This document shows, piece after piece, positions 17,604-26,632 of a stretch of DNA of 64,000 nucleotides; positions within the stretch are counted from its first letter, which is position 1, and each line of letters begins with the position of its first letter. A program made the translations under genes and the position numbers. This stretch comes from Bryobacter sp. Lineage in GTDB: Bacteria; Acidobacteriota; Terriglobia; Bryobacterales; Bryobacteraceae. The stretch is from contig JALHNH010000003.1 of the NCBI GenBank assembly GCA_022843625.1, forward strand, positions 278,817 through 342,816. Direction: 5' to 3'. The notes under the pieces are model-generated. The model ran no database searches, was not told the DNA's origin, and was given only the letters and a program-made list of their open reading frames with translations.

Positions 17604-18317
17604 CTACCGAATCTTGAGATTCCGAAACCACGCCACAGATCCGCCATGGTTCTGCAGCGCGATCGTACTCCGGCGCGTCAGGCTCTTTTTGTAAGCCTCC
17701 AGCCGGACTGGGTTTTTCTTGAGATTCGCTTCAATCTCAGCCGAATCCAGGTGGATGGCCAACACGCGTTTCTCGTTGATCCAGTGCTCAACACTCATGC
17801 CCTGCTTCTTGAGTAGGCCAGTATGCCATTCGCCCGTTGCCGCATTGGCCGGAGTCTCCGGCGCAGCCAACCCATAGAGGGCTCCTGTCTTCTGCATCGG
17901 CTTCCAGGGCTCGCTATCTTCGATCAGTTGGAACTCACAAGCGCTCAGGTATTGCTGCCCGCGAGTCCCGGCTCGAAAGCTACGCCCCGGCACTCTCTTC
18001 CCCTGCGCCCAACCTGCCTTCTCGTTCTCAAAAAAGATACGCTCGGCTATCGAGTACTTCACACCGCTATTGCCGCCATTTTCGATCTTCCAGTCGAAGG
18101 AGAATTCAAAGTCCATATACTCATCAACCGACTCGAGATCTTCGAGCAGCCCCGGATTTGGATTCGTCCGAAAGCACCCATCGGCAATCTCCCAGCTATC
18201 CCCGGGCGGATCCAGCTTCGATGGGTCTCGCCAGCCTGCGAAAGATTTACCGTCGAACGCGCTCCGCCACTCATTGCCAGGGGCGGCCAGCATTAGCGAA
18301 AAGCTTCTTCTGGTCAT
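17604..18317 (-). CDS. DUF1080 (3-keto-disaccharide-hydrolase-like) protein
   Basis: A 237-residue protein with a short exported leader (MTRRSFSLMLAAPG). It contains the concanavalin-like DUF1080 fold: WRSAFDGKSFAGWRDP at the start, YMDFEFSFDWKIENGGNSGVKYSI in the middle and ALQNHGGSVAWFRNLKIR at the end. Some DUF1080 proteins cleave 3-keto-disaccharides or glycosides. It overlaps the following TPR gene by four bases, and together with the sulfatase further upstream it suggests a secreted glycan-degrading set. It is convergent with the PLP-enzyme gene. Confidence 0.88.
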   Translation of the reverse strand: MTRRSFSLMLAAPGNEWRSAFDGKSFAGWRDPSKLDPPGDSWEIADGCFRTNPNPGLLEDLESVDEYMDFEFSFDWKIENGGNSGVKYSIAERIFFENEKAGWAQGKRVPGRSFRAGTRGQQYLSACEFQLIEDSEPWKPMQKTGALYGLAAPETPANAATGEWHTGLLKKQGMSVEHWINEKRVLAIHLDSAEIEANLKKNPVRLEAYKKSLTRRSTIALQNHGGSVAWFRNLKIR

Positions 18318-19135
18318 CCCAACTTTTTCCTTGCCAGCGGCACTGCATAAGCAGCCGGCGGGTTATGGCCGCGGTTGGCTCCGGCCTTCTTATAGAACTC
18401 CATCGCTTCATCCTTACGTCCCAGTTTCTCAAGGGCTTCTGCCTTCAGGCACAGGATGAAGGCGTCGTTCTGATTGGCCTTTTCAAAGTCTGCCAACGCC
18501 TTGGCTGCATCACCCAGATAAAGCGCAACATAGCCGGTGAGATAAGGCATAAAGGGGTCCTGCTGCTTGCGCAAATCAGTCATCTTTTCGAGGGCGACTT
18601 TGGCCAGCGCAACATGCTTTTCTGCCAACTCTCTTTTGCCACGCCTTGCTGCAATCCGGGCCTTTGCATTTTCCAGTCGAAACTCCCACAGAGCCTTGCG
18701 ATCGGACGAGATCTCCGGTTCTTTCAAACCCAGTTCAGTACCCTTTGCATACCACTTCTCTGCCGCATTCAGATCGCCCGAATCGATACAAACCCGAGCC
18801 GCTTCATTCGCCATCTCGCCTTGTTGGTAGAAGGCGTTCTTCGGCTCTTCCTTTTCGCGTGTGGCCCAATAAGCAATCACTTGCATTTCATACTCCACCG
18901 TCTTGCCGCAATTGCGTTCAAATGCAAAAGACATGGCCATAATGCGCTGAGCGTTCGCTTTCAATAGTGGCGTCGCCGCAGTATCAATCTCGCGTTGAAT
19001 GAGACTGCGTGCTCCTGCATAGTCCCCAGCCAGATCCAATTGCACAGCCTGCCGCAAACCCTCCGGCATCTGCGGCCGGCCTCCTTGAGCCATCAGCACA
19101 GACACAATTCCCAACATCGTTAAAACGGATTTCAT
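18314..19135 (-). CDS. Secreted TPR-like protein
   Basis: A 273-residue protein with a signal peptide (residues 1-17, ending near LMAQG). The rest is helical with tetratricopeptide-like repeats, for example DLAGDYAGARSLIQREI, DLNAAEKWYAKGTELG and LGRKDEAMEFYKKAGAN, so it probably mediates protein contacts in the periplasm. No enzymatic motif is present. It overlaps the DUF1080 gene by four bases. Confidence 0.7.
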   Translation of the reverse strand: MKSVLTMLGIVSVLMAQGGRPQMPEGLRQAVQLDLAGDYAGARSLIQREIDTAATPLLKANAQRIMAMSFAFERNCGKTVEYEMQVIAYWATREKEEPKNAFYQQGEMANEAARVCIDSGDLNAAEKWYAKGTELGLKEPEISSDRKALWEFRLENAKARIAARRGKRELAEKHVALAKVALEKMTDLRKQQDPFMPYLTGYVALYLGDAAKALADFEKANQNDAFILCLKAEALEKLGRKDEAMEFYKKAGANRGHNPPAAYAVPLARKKLG

Positions 19136-19156
19136 GCTTCAAATCATTTCACGTAC

Positions 19157-19978
19157 TCAAGGCCGCAGCAACAAGCGCACGCGATTGCGTAAGTCGACAA
19201 ACGGCCAAAAGATGGCAAAGAACAGAATCCAGAATATGAAAGCAAAGAACCCCGCGATCGCCGCAATTGCATCCCATTCCCCTTTCGACGCCAGATACGC
19301 ATCGTTGTCCACCACGTAATAGGGATCGGCCAGCCGGATCCCCTTCTTTTCGATCAGCGTCTGCAAATAGGCAGGAAGTGCATTCTTCTGAAGAATACCC
19401 GTCGGTGTGGGAGTGCTCCGGCTTGCGATAAGGAACCTCACCGGCTCTTCCGCCTTCCATACGATCGGCGTTACCGGCAACAGGCTACGGGTGTTAGACC
19501 CCCGCTTTGCCGTCGCTCCAGACCCAAGCGACCATACTCCAACGTAAGAAAGCATGTACCTGCCTTGGCCCTGCCCCACCAGCCGAACCATTCCTGCTTC
19601 TTGTTCAACGGCAGCACTCTCAACGGCAACAAGCCTCGGCTTCGCATTCAGGTCTGGGCCATTCCAACCCTTCCATATTCCGAATCCGGCGAGCAACGTG
19701 AGTCCAACCGTTACTGAGAAAAAGATCCCCATGGGCCGCAAAGTGTCGGGCCGCAATTGTACCGTTCGCTTTTCGGTTTTTGTAACCACAATAAGCGGCA
19801 ACACAATCAGAACGAAAAATGCAAAGGCTTCCCAAAATCCTTCTAATAATGTCCCCCGGCTTTCAATCTGCCATCGCATAAGCCAACCCGAAAGCCCCGC
19901 CCCCGCATAAAGCCCGTAGCAATAGTAGAGGAACCCGCACGGCAACAGGCACAAAGCAAAGTTATGCAGCCACTTCAT
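19157..19978 (-). CDS. Integral membrane protein of unknown function
   Basis: A 273-residue protein that I cannot assign. It has a hydrophobic N-terminal segment (FALCLLPCGFLYYCYGLY), a second transmembrane helix around FAFFVLIVLPLIVV, a third near ITVGLTLLAGF-type residues 90-105, a soluble domain of about 120 residues and a C-terminal hairpin helix AIAAIAGFFAFIFWILFF followed by basic residues. The soluble part ends in a strand pattern VRFLIASRSTP like that of DUF3592-type proteins, but the match is loose. The start overlaps the sulfatase stop by four bases, so it is probably cotranslated with it. Confidence 0.6.
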   Translation of the reverse strand: MKWLHNFALCLLPCGFLYYCYGLYAGAGLSGWLMRWQIESRGTLLEGFWEAFAFFVLIVLPLIVVTKTEKRTVQLRPDTLRPMGIFFSVTVGLTLLAGFGIWKGWNGPDLNAKPRLVAVESAAVEQEAGMVRLVGQGQGRYMLSYVGVWSLGSGATAKRGSNTRSLLPVTPIVWKAEEPVRFLIASRSTPTPTGILQKNALPAYLQTLIEKKGIRLADPYYVVDNDAYLASKGEWDAIAAIAGFFAFIFWILFFAIFWPFVDLRNRVRLLLRP

Positions 19979-21480
19979 CCGCGCCAGCCCTTTCGTAGCT
20001 TTCCCGAAAGCTCCCGGATCAGCCCTTCGTTGCTTGAGTCCTCAACCCGGTTCACATTCTCCTGCGGGTCTTCGACCAGATCATACAGCTCACGCCCCGC
20101 CAGCGTCTTGTCCTTCCAGCGCCGCCATTCCACATAACGATGGCGTTCTGTCCGGATCGCATAACCCATGTATTCCACCCCGTCGGCTGCAACCCAGATC
20201 CCCTCGCGCAAGAACTGATGGAATACCGCCGCCTTGCCCTTGCGTTTTGGATGCGCCAGCAGCGGCACAAAGCTCCGTCCTTCCAACTCCGGCGCTCGAG
20301 CAATCCCTGCCAGCTCACAAAGTGTCGGGTACACATCGACAAACTCCACCATCCCATGACACTGCCCGCTGCGGAACCCTGGTGCCCGTACAATCAACGG
20401 CACTCGCGCATCCACTTCATAGTTCGTCATCTTGGCCCAGCCGTTGTGTTCGCCGAGTTTCCAGCCGTGGTCCCCCCACAACACAACAATCGTGTTGTCA
20501 CGCAACCCGTTGTCGTCCAGTGCACGCAAAAGCCGGCCAACCTGCGCATCGGTGTAACTGACAGAAGCATAATAACCATGCCTCAAGCGCCGCGCATCGG
20601 CCTCACTCAGGCTAGCTTCATGAGGCTTCGGTCCTTGGAGAAAATCCTGATATCCACGCAACTCCCGGTTCATGTTGCCAGCCATCAACGGCGCACCCTT
20701 GGGCAAAAAAGGATTGGCCGCCAGCGGCAACTTCTTCGGGTCGTAAAGATCCCAATACTTTTTCGGAGCATTAAACGGAAGATGTGGCCGGTAATAACCC
20801 ACACCAAAGAAAAATGGCTCCTTCTTGCTGCCGTACTCCTTTAGCTTCTCTACGGCCACATCCGTCTGCGCACCATCGTAGTAAGCGTTATCGGGCACAT
20901 CGGGCGCTTCAGTCGCTGAGTTCTTCAGATACCATTGCCCGTATCGATCGATATGCCGCCCCTGCTGGCCACGGGCAATGATCTCCTTCTTACGGCGCTC
21001 CAGCTCAGCGACTTCAGCCTCACTCCGATAAACGGCATCGGGGTCGAAAGGGAAGCCGTCGATGTGCAAATCGGGCTCGCTGTAAGAGGCCGGATCCGGA
21101 AAGCTGTTATGAAAGATCTTCCCAATCTCCGCAGTACGATAACCACTCTCGCGAAAACGCTGTGGCAGCGTGACAGCATTTGGCGTCGTCTGGCGAAACG
21201 GCGTCTTCAAATCCCAAACCTTCAGCGTATCGGGACGCAATCCAGTAAGCAGACTGGCGCGCGATGGATTGCAAACTGCCATCTGACAGTAGGCACGAGT
21301 GAAAACCATTCCACTGCGCCCGAGCGAATCCAGATTCGGGCTATGTACATGCGGGGCTCCGTAGACACCAAACTCGGGCCTCAAGTCGTCTACGGCAATA
21401 AACAGGACATTCGGACGGCGCTTCGCCGCAGACAAACCACCGATTCCCAAACTTGCGATAGCTGCTCGACGCGTCATCAT
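19975..21480 (-). CDS. Secreted sulfatase, iduronate-2-sulfatase-like
   Basis: A 501-residue type I sulfatase with an exported leader (MTRRAAIASLGIGGL). The formylglycine motif is Cys70-Asn-Pro-Ser-Arg74 followed by ASLLTG, so it is the Cys-type that needs a formylglycine-generating enzyme. Metal-binding Asp31 and Asp32 are in VDDLRPEFG and the second metal site in VLWGDHGWKLGEH. The DLRPEFGVYG and WDLKTPFR segments and overall length resemble iduronate-2-sulfatases, suggesting a sulfated polysaccharide as substrate. No FGE gene is in the window. The gene leads the group sulfatase, membrane protein, TPR, DUF1080. Confidence 0.92.
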   Translation of the reverse strand: MMTRRAAIASLGIGGLSAAKRRPNVLFIAVDDLRPEFGVYGAPHVHSPNLDSLGRSGMVFTRAYCQMAVCNPSRASLLTGLRPDTLKVWDLKTPFRQTTPNAVTLPQRFRESGYRTAEIGKIFHNSFPDPASYSEPDLHIDGFPFDPDAVYRSEAEVAELERRKKEIIARGQQGRHIDRYGQWYLKNSATEAPDVPDNAYYDGAQTDVAVEKLKEYGSKKEPFFFGVGYYRPHLPFNAPKKYWDLYDPKKLPLAANPFLPKGAPLMAGNMNRELRGYQDFLQGPKPHEASLSEADARRLRHGYYASVSYTDAQVGRLLRALDDNGLRDNTIVVLWGDHGWKLGEHNGWAKMTNYEVDARVPLIVRAPGFRSGQCHGMVEFVDVYPTLCELAGIARAPELEGRSFVPLLAHPKRKGKAAVFHQFLREGIWVAADGVEYMGYAIRTERHRYVEWRRWKDKTLAGRELYDLVEDPQENVNRVEDSSNEGLIRELSGKLRKGWRG

Positions 21481-21552
21481 TGGTCTTCGCAGAATGCCAC
21501 ATCCTCAGTCGCTCCGCAATGGCCCTCAATGTTTCCAGCCCCCGATTCACGC

Positions 21553-21558
21553 TAGGCT
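21553..21558 (+). promoter_or_regulatory. Candidate -10 hexamer TAGGCT upstream of the VOC gene
   Basis: TAGGCT lies 9 bases before the ATG at 21568. It fits the TANNNT pattern seen before several other first genes in the window but has no -35 partner, and an AAGG run follows it. Confidence 0.25.
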
Positions 21559-21567
21559 TAAGGCAAC

Positions 21568-21927
21568 ATGCAACTCCATCAGGCAATGCTCTTTGTTAAA
21601 GACCTTGAGCGCGCCGCTCATTTCTACGAGGAGCTGCTCGGCCTTGAGGCCAACCCCGATACCCGCACAGACACATGGGTGGAATTCCCAAGCCTCTCCC
21701 TACACGCCATCCCCGATCACATCGCTGATGAAATCGAAATCACCGACCCCCCAGAGCCGCGTGAAGACTATCCCGTCAAGTTGATCTTCGCTGTCGATAA
21801 CGTGGAATCCGAATTTGAGCGCCTCGGCGCTCTAGGCGTAGAAGTACAAATGCGCCCCTGGGGTGCCTGCGATGTGCTGGACCCCGAAGGCAACATTCTT
21901 CAGCTCAGCCCGCTGCCACCCAAGTAG
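21568..21927 (+). CDS. VOC-family (glyoxalase/bleomycin-resistance-like) protein
   Basis: A 119-residue vicinal-oxygen-chelate protein. It has the two beta-alpha-beta-beta-beta halves: HQAMLFVKDLERAAHFYEELLG at the start and VKLIFAVDNVESEFERLGALGV in the second half, ending in CDVLDPEGNILQLS with the conserved C-terminal Glu replaced in position by the D/EGN strand. Metal ligands of such proteins vary, so the reaction (lyase, dioxygenase or binding protein) cannot be inferred. It is a single gene, convergent with the SGNH hydrolase gene. Confidence 0.82.
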   Translation: MQLHQAMLFVKDLERAAHFYEELLGLEANPDTRTDTWVEFPSLSLHAIPDHIADEIEITDPPEPREDYPVKLIFAVDNVESEFERLGALGVEVQMRPWGACDVLDPEGNILQLSPLPPK

Positions 21928-21928
21928 T

Positions 21929-23212
21929 CTAATGAAACAGCGCCATCAGCGCGTCGGCAAAAATCCGCATCCCGCGCGCATCGGGGTGGTTGATCGCATT
22001 CACCATCAGCGTGTTGTAAGGAATCCCCTGCCTCCACAGTCGGCCATAGCGAAGCGATGCATCCGCCAGCCCAACGTCATGCTTGGCCGCGAACTCGCGT
22101 AGCCCCCGCACATAAGGCCGCGGGTCCTCGTCAATATCCCGCTCCTGCTTCAAACCCATCCAGTCGGGCCGCACATAGTGTGGTGTCAGAATAATCCACT
22201 CAGCGCCAATCTCCTTGAAGTCCGCCAGCAGCTTGCTGTAGCGCTCCTCTACCTGCTCAGGCTTAAGACCAGCATCGTTAACAAACTCAGACACGATCAG
22301 ATCGGGCTTCACTCCCAAAACAGTTTCGCGATAGTTGTGCAAGCTGCCAGCGGGTTCCGCCAGATAGCTGCCTGTATTGCGCCCTCCCCAGGCTTGCGTC
22401 ATAAGCTCGATCCGCGCCTTCGGAAAACTCACCCGTAGCCGGCTCACAAATTGCTCCTGCCATCGCTCCTTGCCTTTGTTCGACAAGTACGCGCCATCAG
22501 TCACGCTGTCGCCCCATGCGAGTATCCGCAACGTATCCCCGGCCTTAAGCCGCTCCATCAGCCTTTTCACGGTTGCACTCATCGCAATCGGTACCTCTGG
22601 ATAAGCCTGCTCCAACACAGGAAAAAGATGAGCCTCCTCAAGCTTCGACGCCATACCAGCCAAATAGACGTGCCCAAGCGCCCGCTCGCCCGGCCTCAAC
22701 TCCGGCCTCGCCGGTGCCGCTGCCCGCGCTTCTCCCTGCCGCAAAACCACCTTGCCCTCACCATCGAGAACAATCGCATCCAGTCGCTGCTGCGTATATC
22801 GATAGCTGGCATAAACCGTCTGCCCCACTTCGATCCTTCCCCCGGCAAGCCGTCCAAAGGTTCCCCATTCCAGATCGATTGCGTAATCGACACCCCTGGT
22901 AAAAAGTAATGCCTCCGCCTCTGTCCCTGAGCGAAGTGAAAAGCTATCCACGTCCATCAGACCTGGGCTTGTCGTTTCCTGAGCACGCACTCCCATCAGC
23001 TGCGCCCCCTTCACCCAGCCACCGGCTTTGGGGTTAAACACCGGAATACCCGCATGCTTCTCCGCCTCGACGTTGATCCAGTTGGGCGGCCTGACAGAAA
23101 GCTTCGTACCGCCGACCCTCACTTCCCAATCACCTGTAATCGTAAAGGGGACAGGCTCTTGAGCGAAGACGGCCACCAGAAGCGGGAGGATCCCAAAAGT
23201 CAGCATCTTCAA
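21929..23212 (-). CDS. Secreted SGNH/GDSL hydrolase with N-terminal beta domain
   Basis: A 427-residue exported protein (signal peptide residues 1-17). The N-terminal 210 residues are beta-rich and lack a motif I recognise; it contains repeated strands such as YAIDLEWGTFGRLAGGRIEVG. The C-terminal SGNH domain has the block I motif AWGDSVTDG (Ser near residue 235), an Asn in FVNDAG and the catalytic His in NAINHPDARG near residue 410. This layout is found in carbohydrate acetylesterases. It may deacetylate glycans handled by the sulfatase/DUF1553 genes upstream. It is separated by three bases from the YkgJ-like gene. Confidence 0.85.
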   Translation of the reverse strand: MKMLTFGILPLLVAVFAQEPVPFTITGDWEVRVGGTKLSVRPPNWINVEAEKHAGIPVFNPKAGGWVKGAQLMGVRAQETTSPGLMDVDSFSLRSGTEAEALLFTRGVDYAIDLEWGTFGRLAGGRIEVGQTVYASYRYTQQRLDAIVLDGEGKVVLRQGEARAAAPARPELRPGERALGHVYLAGMASKLEEAHLFPVLEQAYPEVPIAMSATVKRLMERLKAGDTLRILAWGDSVTDGAYLSNKGKERWQEQFVSRLRVSFPKARIELMTQAWGGRNTGSYLAEPAGSLHNYRETVLGVKPDLIVSEFVNDAGLKPEQVEERYSKLLADFKEIGAEWIILTPHYVRPDWMGLKQERDIDEDPRPYVRGLREFAAKHDVGLADASLRYGRLWRQGIPYNTLMVNAINHPDARGMRIFADALMALFH

Positions 23213-23215
23213 AGT

Positions 23216-23875
23216 CTATGCGAACCCATCGATACGGTCCATCTCAACACTGAGAGCGCGGGCGATTGCAGTATCGGCCATCTTCGAATCCCTCGGAAAC
23301 GCCTTGTAGATTCCAATCGCCAGCAGCGCAATTTCAGATGGGTTGTATGGAATCGAATCCGGTGGAAACAGATCGCGGTTTTGACAAAGAAAAGCCGCCG
23401 CCGATTTTAGCCGTGCTTCTTCTTCAAGGCTCTCGGCAGAGTCATGCTCGAATACCCACTGGGCAACTCTCTTCGCGATCTCCGGTTGCCGCTTTAAATC
23501 TACTGCGACTCCAGTCGCCGCAAACACCCTGCAATCGTAATTCCGGCAGGTCTGAGGGCGGGCATCATAGATAGAACATTTGTTGTCTACCAGCATCGGG
23601 CAATGTCCCTGCTCGTTGAAGCCCATCATCAGGTGCCCCTCAGGCTGCCACGGCGCATGAAAGAGTATTTCAGGGGGAATACTCTTAATCGCTTCAATTT
23701 CTTCGGGTTCGATATGGATAAACATCGAAGACCGGCAGCAGGCATTGCAGGTGCCGCAAGGCACATCGGCTGACACAAATTCCGATTCAACCCAGATAGA
23801 AAAAATCCCCGCCGGAATCCTCAGCTCTTCACCTATGTCTTCACCCACATCGGATAGGATACCCTCAACCCCCAA
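23216..23875 (-). CDS. YkgJ-family cysteine cluster protein
   Basis: A 219-residue protein with the CxxCxxCC pattern CGTCNACC near residue 47 and a second cysteine pair in the segments CSIYDARPQTCRNYDC, which together form the family's presumed Zn- or Fe-binding site. The family's function is unknown. The start is uncertain: the TTG at 23875 gives the longest form, and a GTG nine codons in is also possible. It probably shares a transcript with the SGNH hydrolase gene. Confidence 0.82.
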   Translation of the reverse strand: MGVEGILSDVGEDIGEELRIPAGIFSIWVESEFVSADVPCGTCNACCRSSMFIHIEPEEIEAIKSIPPEILFHAPWQPEGHLMMGFNEQGHCPMLVDNKCSIYDARPQTCRNYDCRVFAATGVAVDLKRQPEIAKRVAQWVFEHDSAESLEEEARLKSAAAFLCQNRDLFPPDSIPYNPSEIALLAIGIYKAFPRDSKMADTAIARALSVEMDRIDGFA

Positions 23876-23922
23876 CTTCTTTGAACCACCGGATCGCCGC
23901 TAGCGTATACTCACCAAGGCAG

Positions 23923-24453
23923 ATGAACGATTCCCACCTTCCAAAGACGCTTCCGGTCCCAGCGCACATCGCCGCCATAGAGCGCCCCGTCGAAAAGCTC
24001 ATGACCTGTTATTTCATCCGGGCTGTGCTCTCCGTCGTAGCCTTCCCAATCCTCCTACCGCTGCTCTACTTTCGCTATTACACGATGCGATACAGATTCG
24101 ATGCTGACGGCATTCATATGAGTTGGGGAATCCTCTTTCGCCACGAGATCATGCTCAACTACTCCCGCATCCAGGACATCCATCTGCATTCATCCCTGCT
24201 CGAACGCTATCTCGGCCTCGCCCGCATCGAGATCCAAACCGCTGCCGGCAGCTCCAATGCAGAAATGGTTCTCGAAGGCTTGAGCGACCACGAAGCCATG
24301 CGCGATTTTCTCTACTCCCGGATGCGAGGAGCCCGCGATGTCGTAACACCCAATGTCGCCGCTGAGGGAGAATCAGCGCTACTGCTCAGGGAGATTGCCG
24401 AAGAGCTCAAAGCGATCCGGCTAATTGTCGAGGAGAAGCGAAACCGTGCTTGA
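23923..24453 (+). CDS. Bacterial PH-domain membrane protein (YdbS-like), first of a pair
   Basis: A 176-residue protein. I chose the ATG at 23923, just after AAGG. A hydrophobic hairpin (AVLSVVAFPILLPLLYF, residues about 35-52) is followed by a bPH2-type domain: strands RYRFDADGIHMSWGILFRHE, the YSRIQDIHLHSSLLERYLGLARIEIQTA signature and a C-terminal helix. YdbS/YdbT-like proteins are inner-membrane proteins of unclear function. The end overlaps the next gene, a second bPH2 protein, by eight bases. Confidence 0.82.
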   Translation: MNDSHLPKTLPVPAHIAAIERPVEKLMTCYFIRAVLSVVAFPILLPLLYFRYYTMRYRFDADGIHMSWGILFRHEIMLNYSRIQDIHLHSSLLERYLGLARIEIQTAAGSSNAEMVLEGLSDHEAMRDFLYSRMRGARDVVTPNVAAEGESALLLREIAEELKAIRLIVEEKRNRA

Positions 24454-25162
24454 CTGGGCGCGTAATCGCGTACTTACAGCTCTCCGCGTCCCGCCCGCCC
24501 CGAACGCTCCCGAGGGCAGCCCGGAGTCTATCTTGATCTTTCGTGCGGGCAAAAACTTCTTCTATCTGCAGTTCTTCCAGTGGTTCGTAAAGATCCTCGG
24601 AGTCATTGTCGGTGTCGTAGCTTTATATGTTTTCACCTCGAAGCAACTACACACCGCCCCGGTCTGGGTGCACTATCTGGTGCTCGGCGGCGAAGCCCTC
24701 GGTCTGCTTGGCGTTGCTCTTGCCTCACCTTTTACCTTTCTAGCGATGAGGTGGCAATATGAACTCCGCTGGTACATGGTCACAGATCGTAGTCTCCGGA
24801 TCCGCCGCGGCGTCTGGGAAGTAGAGGAACTCACCATGACCTTCGCCAACATCCAGGAGATCCGTGTTCAAGTAGGGCCAATTCAAAAGCTTTTAGGTTT
24901 AGCCGATGTCGAAGTTCATTCTGCCGGCGGCGGTTCAGCGGGCAAAGATGGGGAGCAACGTTCGCACAAGGCCTTGTTTGAAGGCGTTGACAATGCAAAT
25001 GTGATCCGTGATCTTCTGGTCGAGCGACTACGTGCGTACCGGGAATCAGGCCTGGGCGAGAAGGTCGCGAGCCCTGTCGATTCCAGGGCTCCACTCCTGA
25101 CCGGCCTTACCGCAGTGCGCGATGAAGCTCGCCTGCTTCGATCCGCCTTGCTCGGCCGCTAA
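24446..25162 (+). CDS. Bacterial PH-domain membrane protein, second of a pair
   Basis: A 238-residue protein. The GTG at 24446 is preferred because GAGGAG lies about 10 bases upstream; a TTG at 24425 would lengthen it by seven residues. Two transmembrane helices (KILGVIVGVVALYVF and LGLLGVALASPFTFLA) precede a bPH2 domain with RWYMVTDRSLRIRRGVWEVE and MTFANIQEIRVQVGPIQKLLG, followed by a long helical tail. It resembles its upstream neighbour in domain type, so the two probably form a heteromeric membrane complex. Convergent with icd. Confidence 0.82.
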   Translation: MLDWARNRVLTALRVPPAPNAPEGSPESILIFRAGKNFFYLQFFQWFVKILGVIVGVVALYVFTSKQLHTAPVWVHYLVLGGEALGLLGVALASPFTFLAMRWQYELRWYMVTDRSLRIRRGVWEVEELTMTFANIQEIRVQVGPIQKLLGLADVEVHSAGGGSAGKDGEQRSHKALFEGVDNANVIRDLLVERLRAYRESGLGEKVASPVDSRAPLLTGLTAVRDEARLLRSALLGR

Positions 25163-25163
25163 G

Positions 25164-26378
25164 CTATGCGAGTTGCTTCCGCAACTCCGTGTCAATTGCC
25201 GACAGAAAATCTTCTGTCGTCAGATAAGGATGATCCGGGCGTATCAGAATGGCCAGGTCCTTGGTCATCCGGCCAGACTCCACCACATCCACGCAGACCC
25301 TTTCTACGGCCAGCGCAAAGTCCACCACATCCTGTGTCCCATCCATCCTGCCGCGGTACTGCAAGCCCCGGGTCCACGCATAGATCGATGCAATCGGGTT
25401 AGTCGAAGTCGGCTTGCCCTGCTGATGCATCCGGTAGTGACGCGTCACCGTACCATGCGCCGCTTCTGCTTCCACCGTATTACCATCGGGCGACATCAGT
25501 ACAGAAGTCATCAACCCAAGCGAACCATAACCCTGAGCGACAGTATCGGACTGCACGTCGCCATCATAGTTCTTGCAAGCCCATAAATAACCGCCAGACC
25601 ATTTCAGGTTCGACGCCACCATATCGTCAATTAGGCGATGCTCATACGTCAGCCCCTTTGCCTCATAAGCCGCCTTGAACTCAGCATCGAAAATCTCCTG
25701 GAAGAGATTCTTGAATCGCCCATCATAAGCCTTCAGAATGGTGTTCTTGGTCGACAAATAAACTGGATACTCGCGACCCAGGCCGTAGTTAAAGCAGGCC
25801 CGGGCAAAGCCGGCAATTGAGCTATCCAGGTTGAACATCCCAAGCGCAATCCCGGCGCTCGGTGCCTTGATAATCTCCCGTTCAATCGGCGCACCACCAT
25901 CATTGGGGGTAAACGTCAGCTTCAGCGTTCCTGCACCCGGAAACTGAAAATCCTGCGCCCGGTACTGATCGCCAAACCCATGACGGGCAACCACCACAGG
26001 CTTGTCCCAATGGCTCACAATCCTGGGCACATTCTTGCAAATGATCGGCTCACGGAAAATCGTCCCGTCCAGAATATTGCGAATCGTCCCGTTCGGGCTC
26101 CGCCACATCTGCTTCAGGCCAAACTCTTTCACCCGCGCCTCATCGGGCGTAATCGTCGCGCACTTGACGGCCACTCCAAACTCACGCGCAGCGTTTGCCG
26201 AATCAACCGTGATCTGATCATTCGTCTCGTCGCGCTTCTCTATCGAAAGATCGAAATACCTGAGATCGATGTCGAGGTAGGGAAGGATTAAGCGCTCCCG
26301 AATCGACTGCCAAATGATCCGTGTCATCTCATCGCCGTCCATCTCGACGACGGGGTTTATTACTTTAATTTTTGCCAT
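25164..26378 (-). CDS. icd: NADP-dependent isocitrate dehydrogenase
   Basis: A 404-residue isocitrate dehydrogenase of the eukaryote-like, NADP-dependent subfamily, oxidising isocitrate to 2-oxoglutarate in the TCA cycle. The start [20 protein letters not shown] is highly characteristic, and [28 protein letters not shown] carries the metal/substrate residues; [14 protein letters not shown] with TSTNPIAS is the cofactor region. I placed the start at 26378, since the longer form adds residues not found in the family. It is a single gene, convergent with the PH-domain pair. The 254 bases upstream to the next gene contain no other recognisable feature. Confidence 0.95.
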   Translation of the reverse strand: MAKIKVINPVVEMDGDEMTRIIWQSIRERLILPYLDIDLRYFDLSIEKRDETNDQITVDSANAAREFGVAVKCATITPDEARVKEFGLKQMWRSPNGTIRNILDGTIFREPIICKNVPRIVSHWDKPVVVARHGFGDQYRAQDFQFPGAGTLKLTFTPNDGGAPIEREIIKAPSAGIALGMFNLDSSIAGFARACFNYGLGREYPVYLSTKNTILKAYDGRFKNLFQEIFDAEFKAAYEAKGLTYEHRLIDDMVASNLKWSGGYLWACKNYDGDVQSDTVAQGYGSLGLMTSVLMSPDGNTVEAEAAHGTVTRHYRMHQQGKPTSTNPIASIYAWTRGLQYRGRMDGTQDVVDFALAVERVCVDVVESGRMTKDLAILIRPDHPYLTTEDFLSAIDTELRKQLA

Positions 26379-26632
26379 GAGGTAAAAGGACTCCGAGTCC
26401 CTATGTAATTTTCGATTGTCTATCAATTACAATTTTGCCGCTGAGGGATTCCGTTTACGTCACAGCAATTTTTATTTTTCCTCTGTTTTCAACAACTTCC
26501 CTGACGCCCTCAAAAAAGCCTCTCCTCTATCTGCTCTATCTTCAAACCGGTGAGAGTGAAAGGCTCCACCGCTCGGCTGCGCATTTTGTGACGGCTGCGA
26601 CAAACTTTCCCTTTCAGTTTTGAGGTCTCCTC

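Noticed and set aside
23881..23911. TTGAAC and TATACT as a promoter for the PH-domain genes
   Set aside because: The 19-base spacing is long and initiation at the usual distance would remove the AAGG before the ATG at 23923.
26427..26632. Riboswitch or leader RNA in the 206-base gap upstream of the glycosyltransferase-like gene
   Set aside because: Only an isolated CGGTG/CACCG pairing was seen, without a known riboswitch core.
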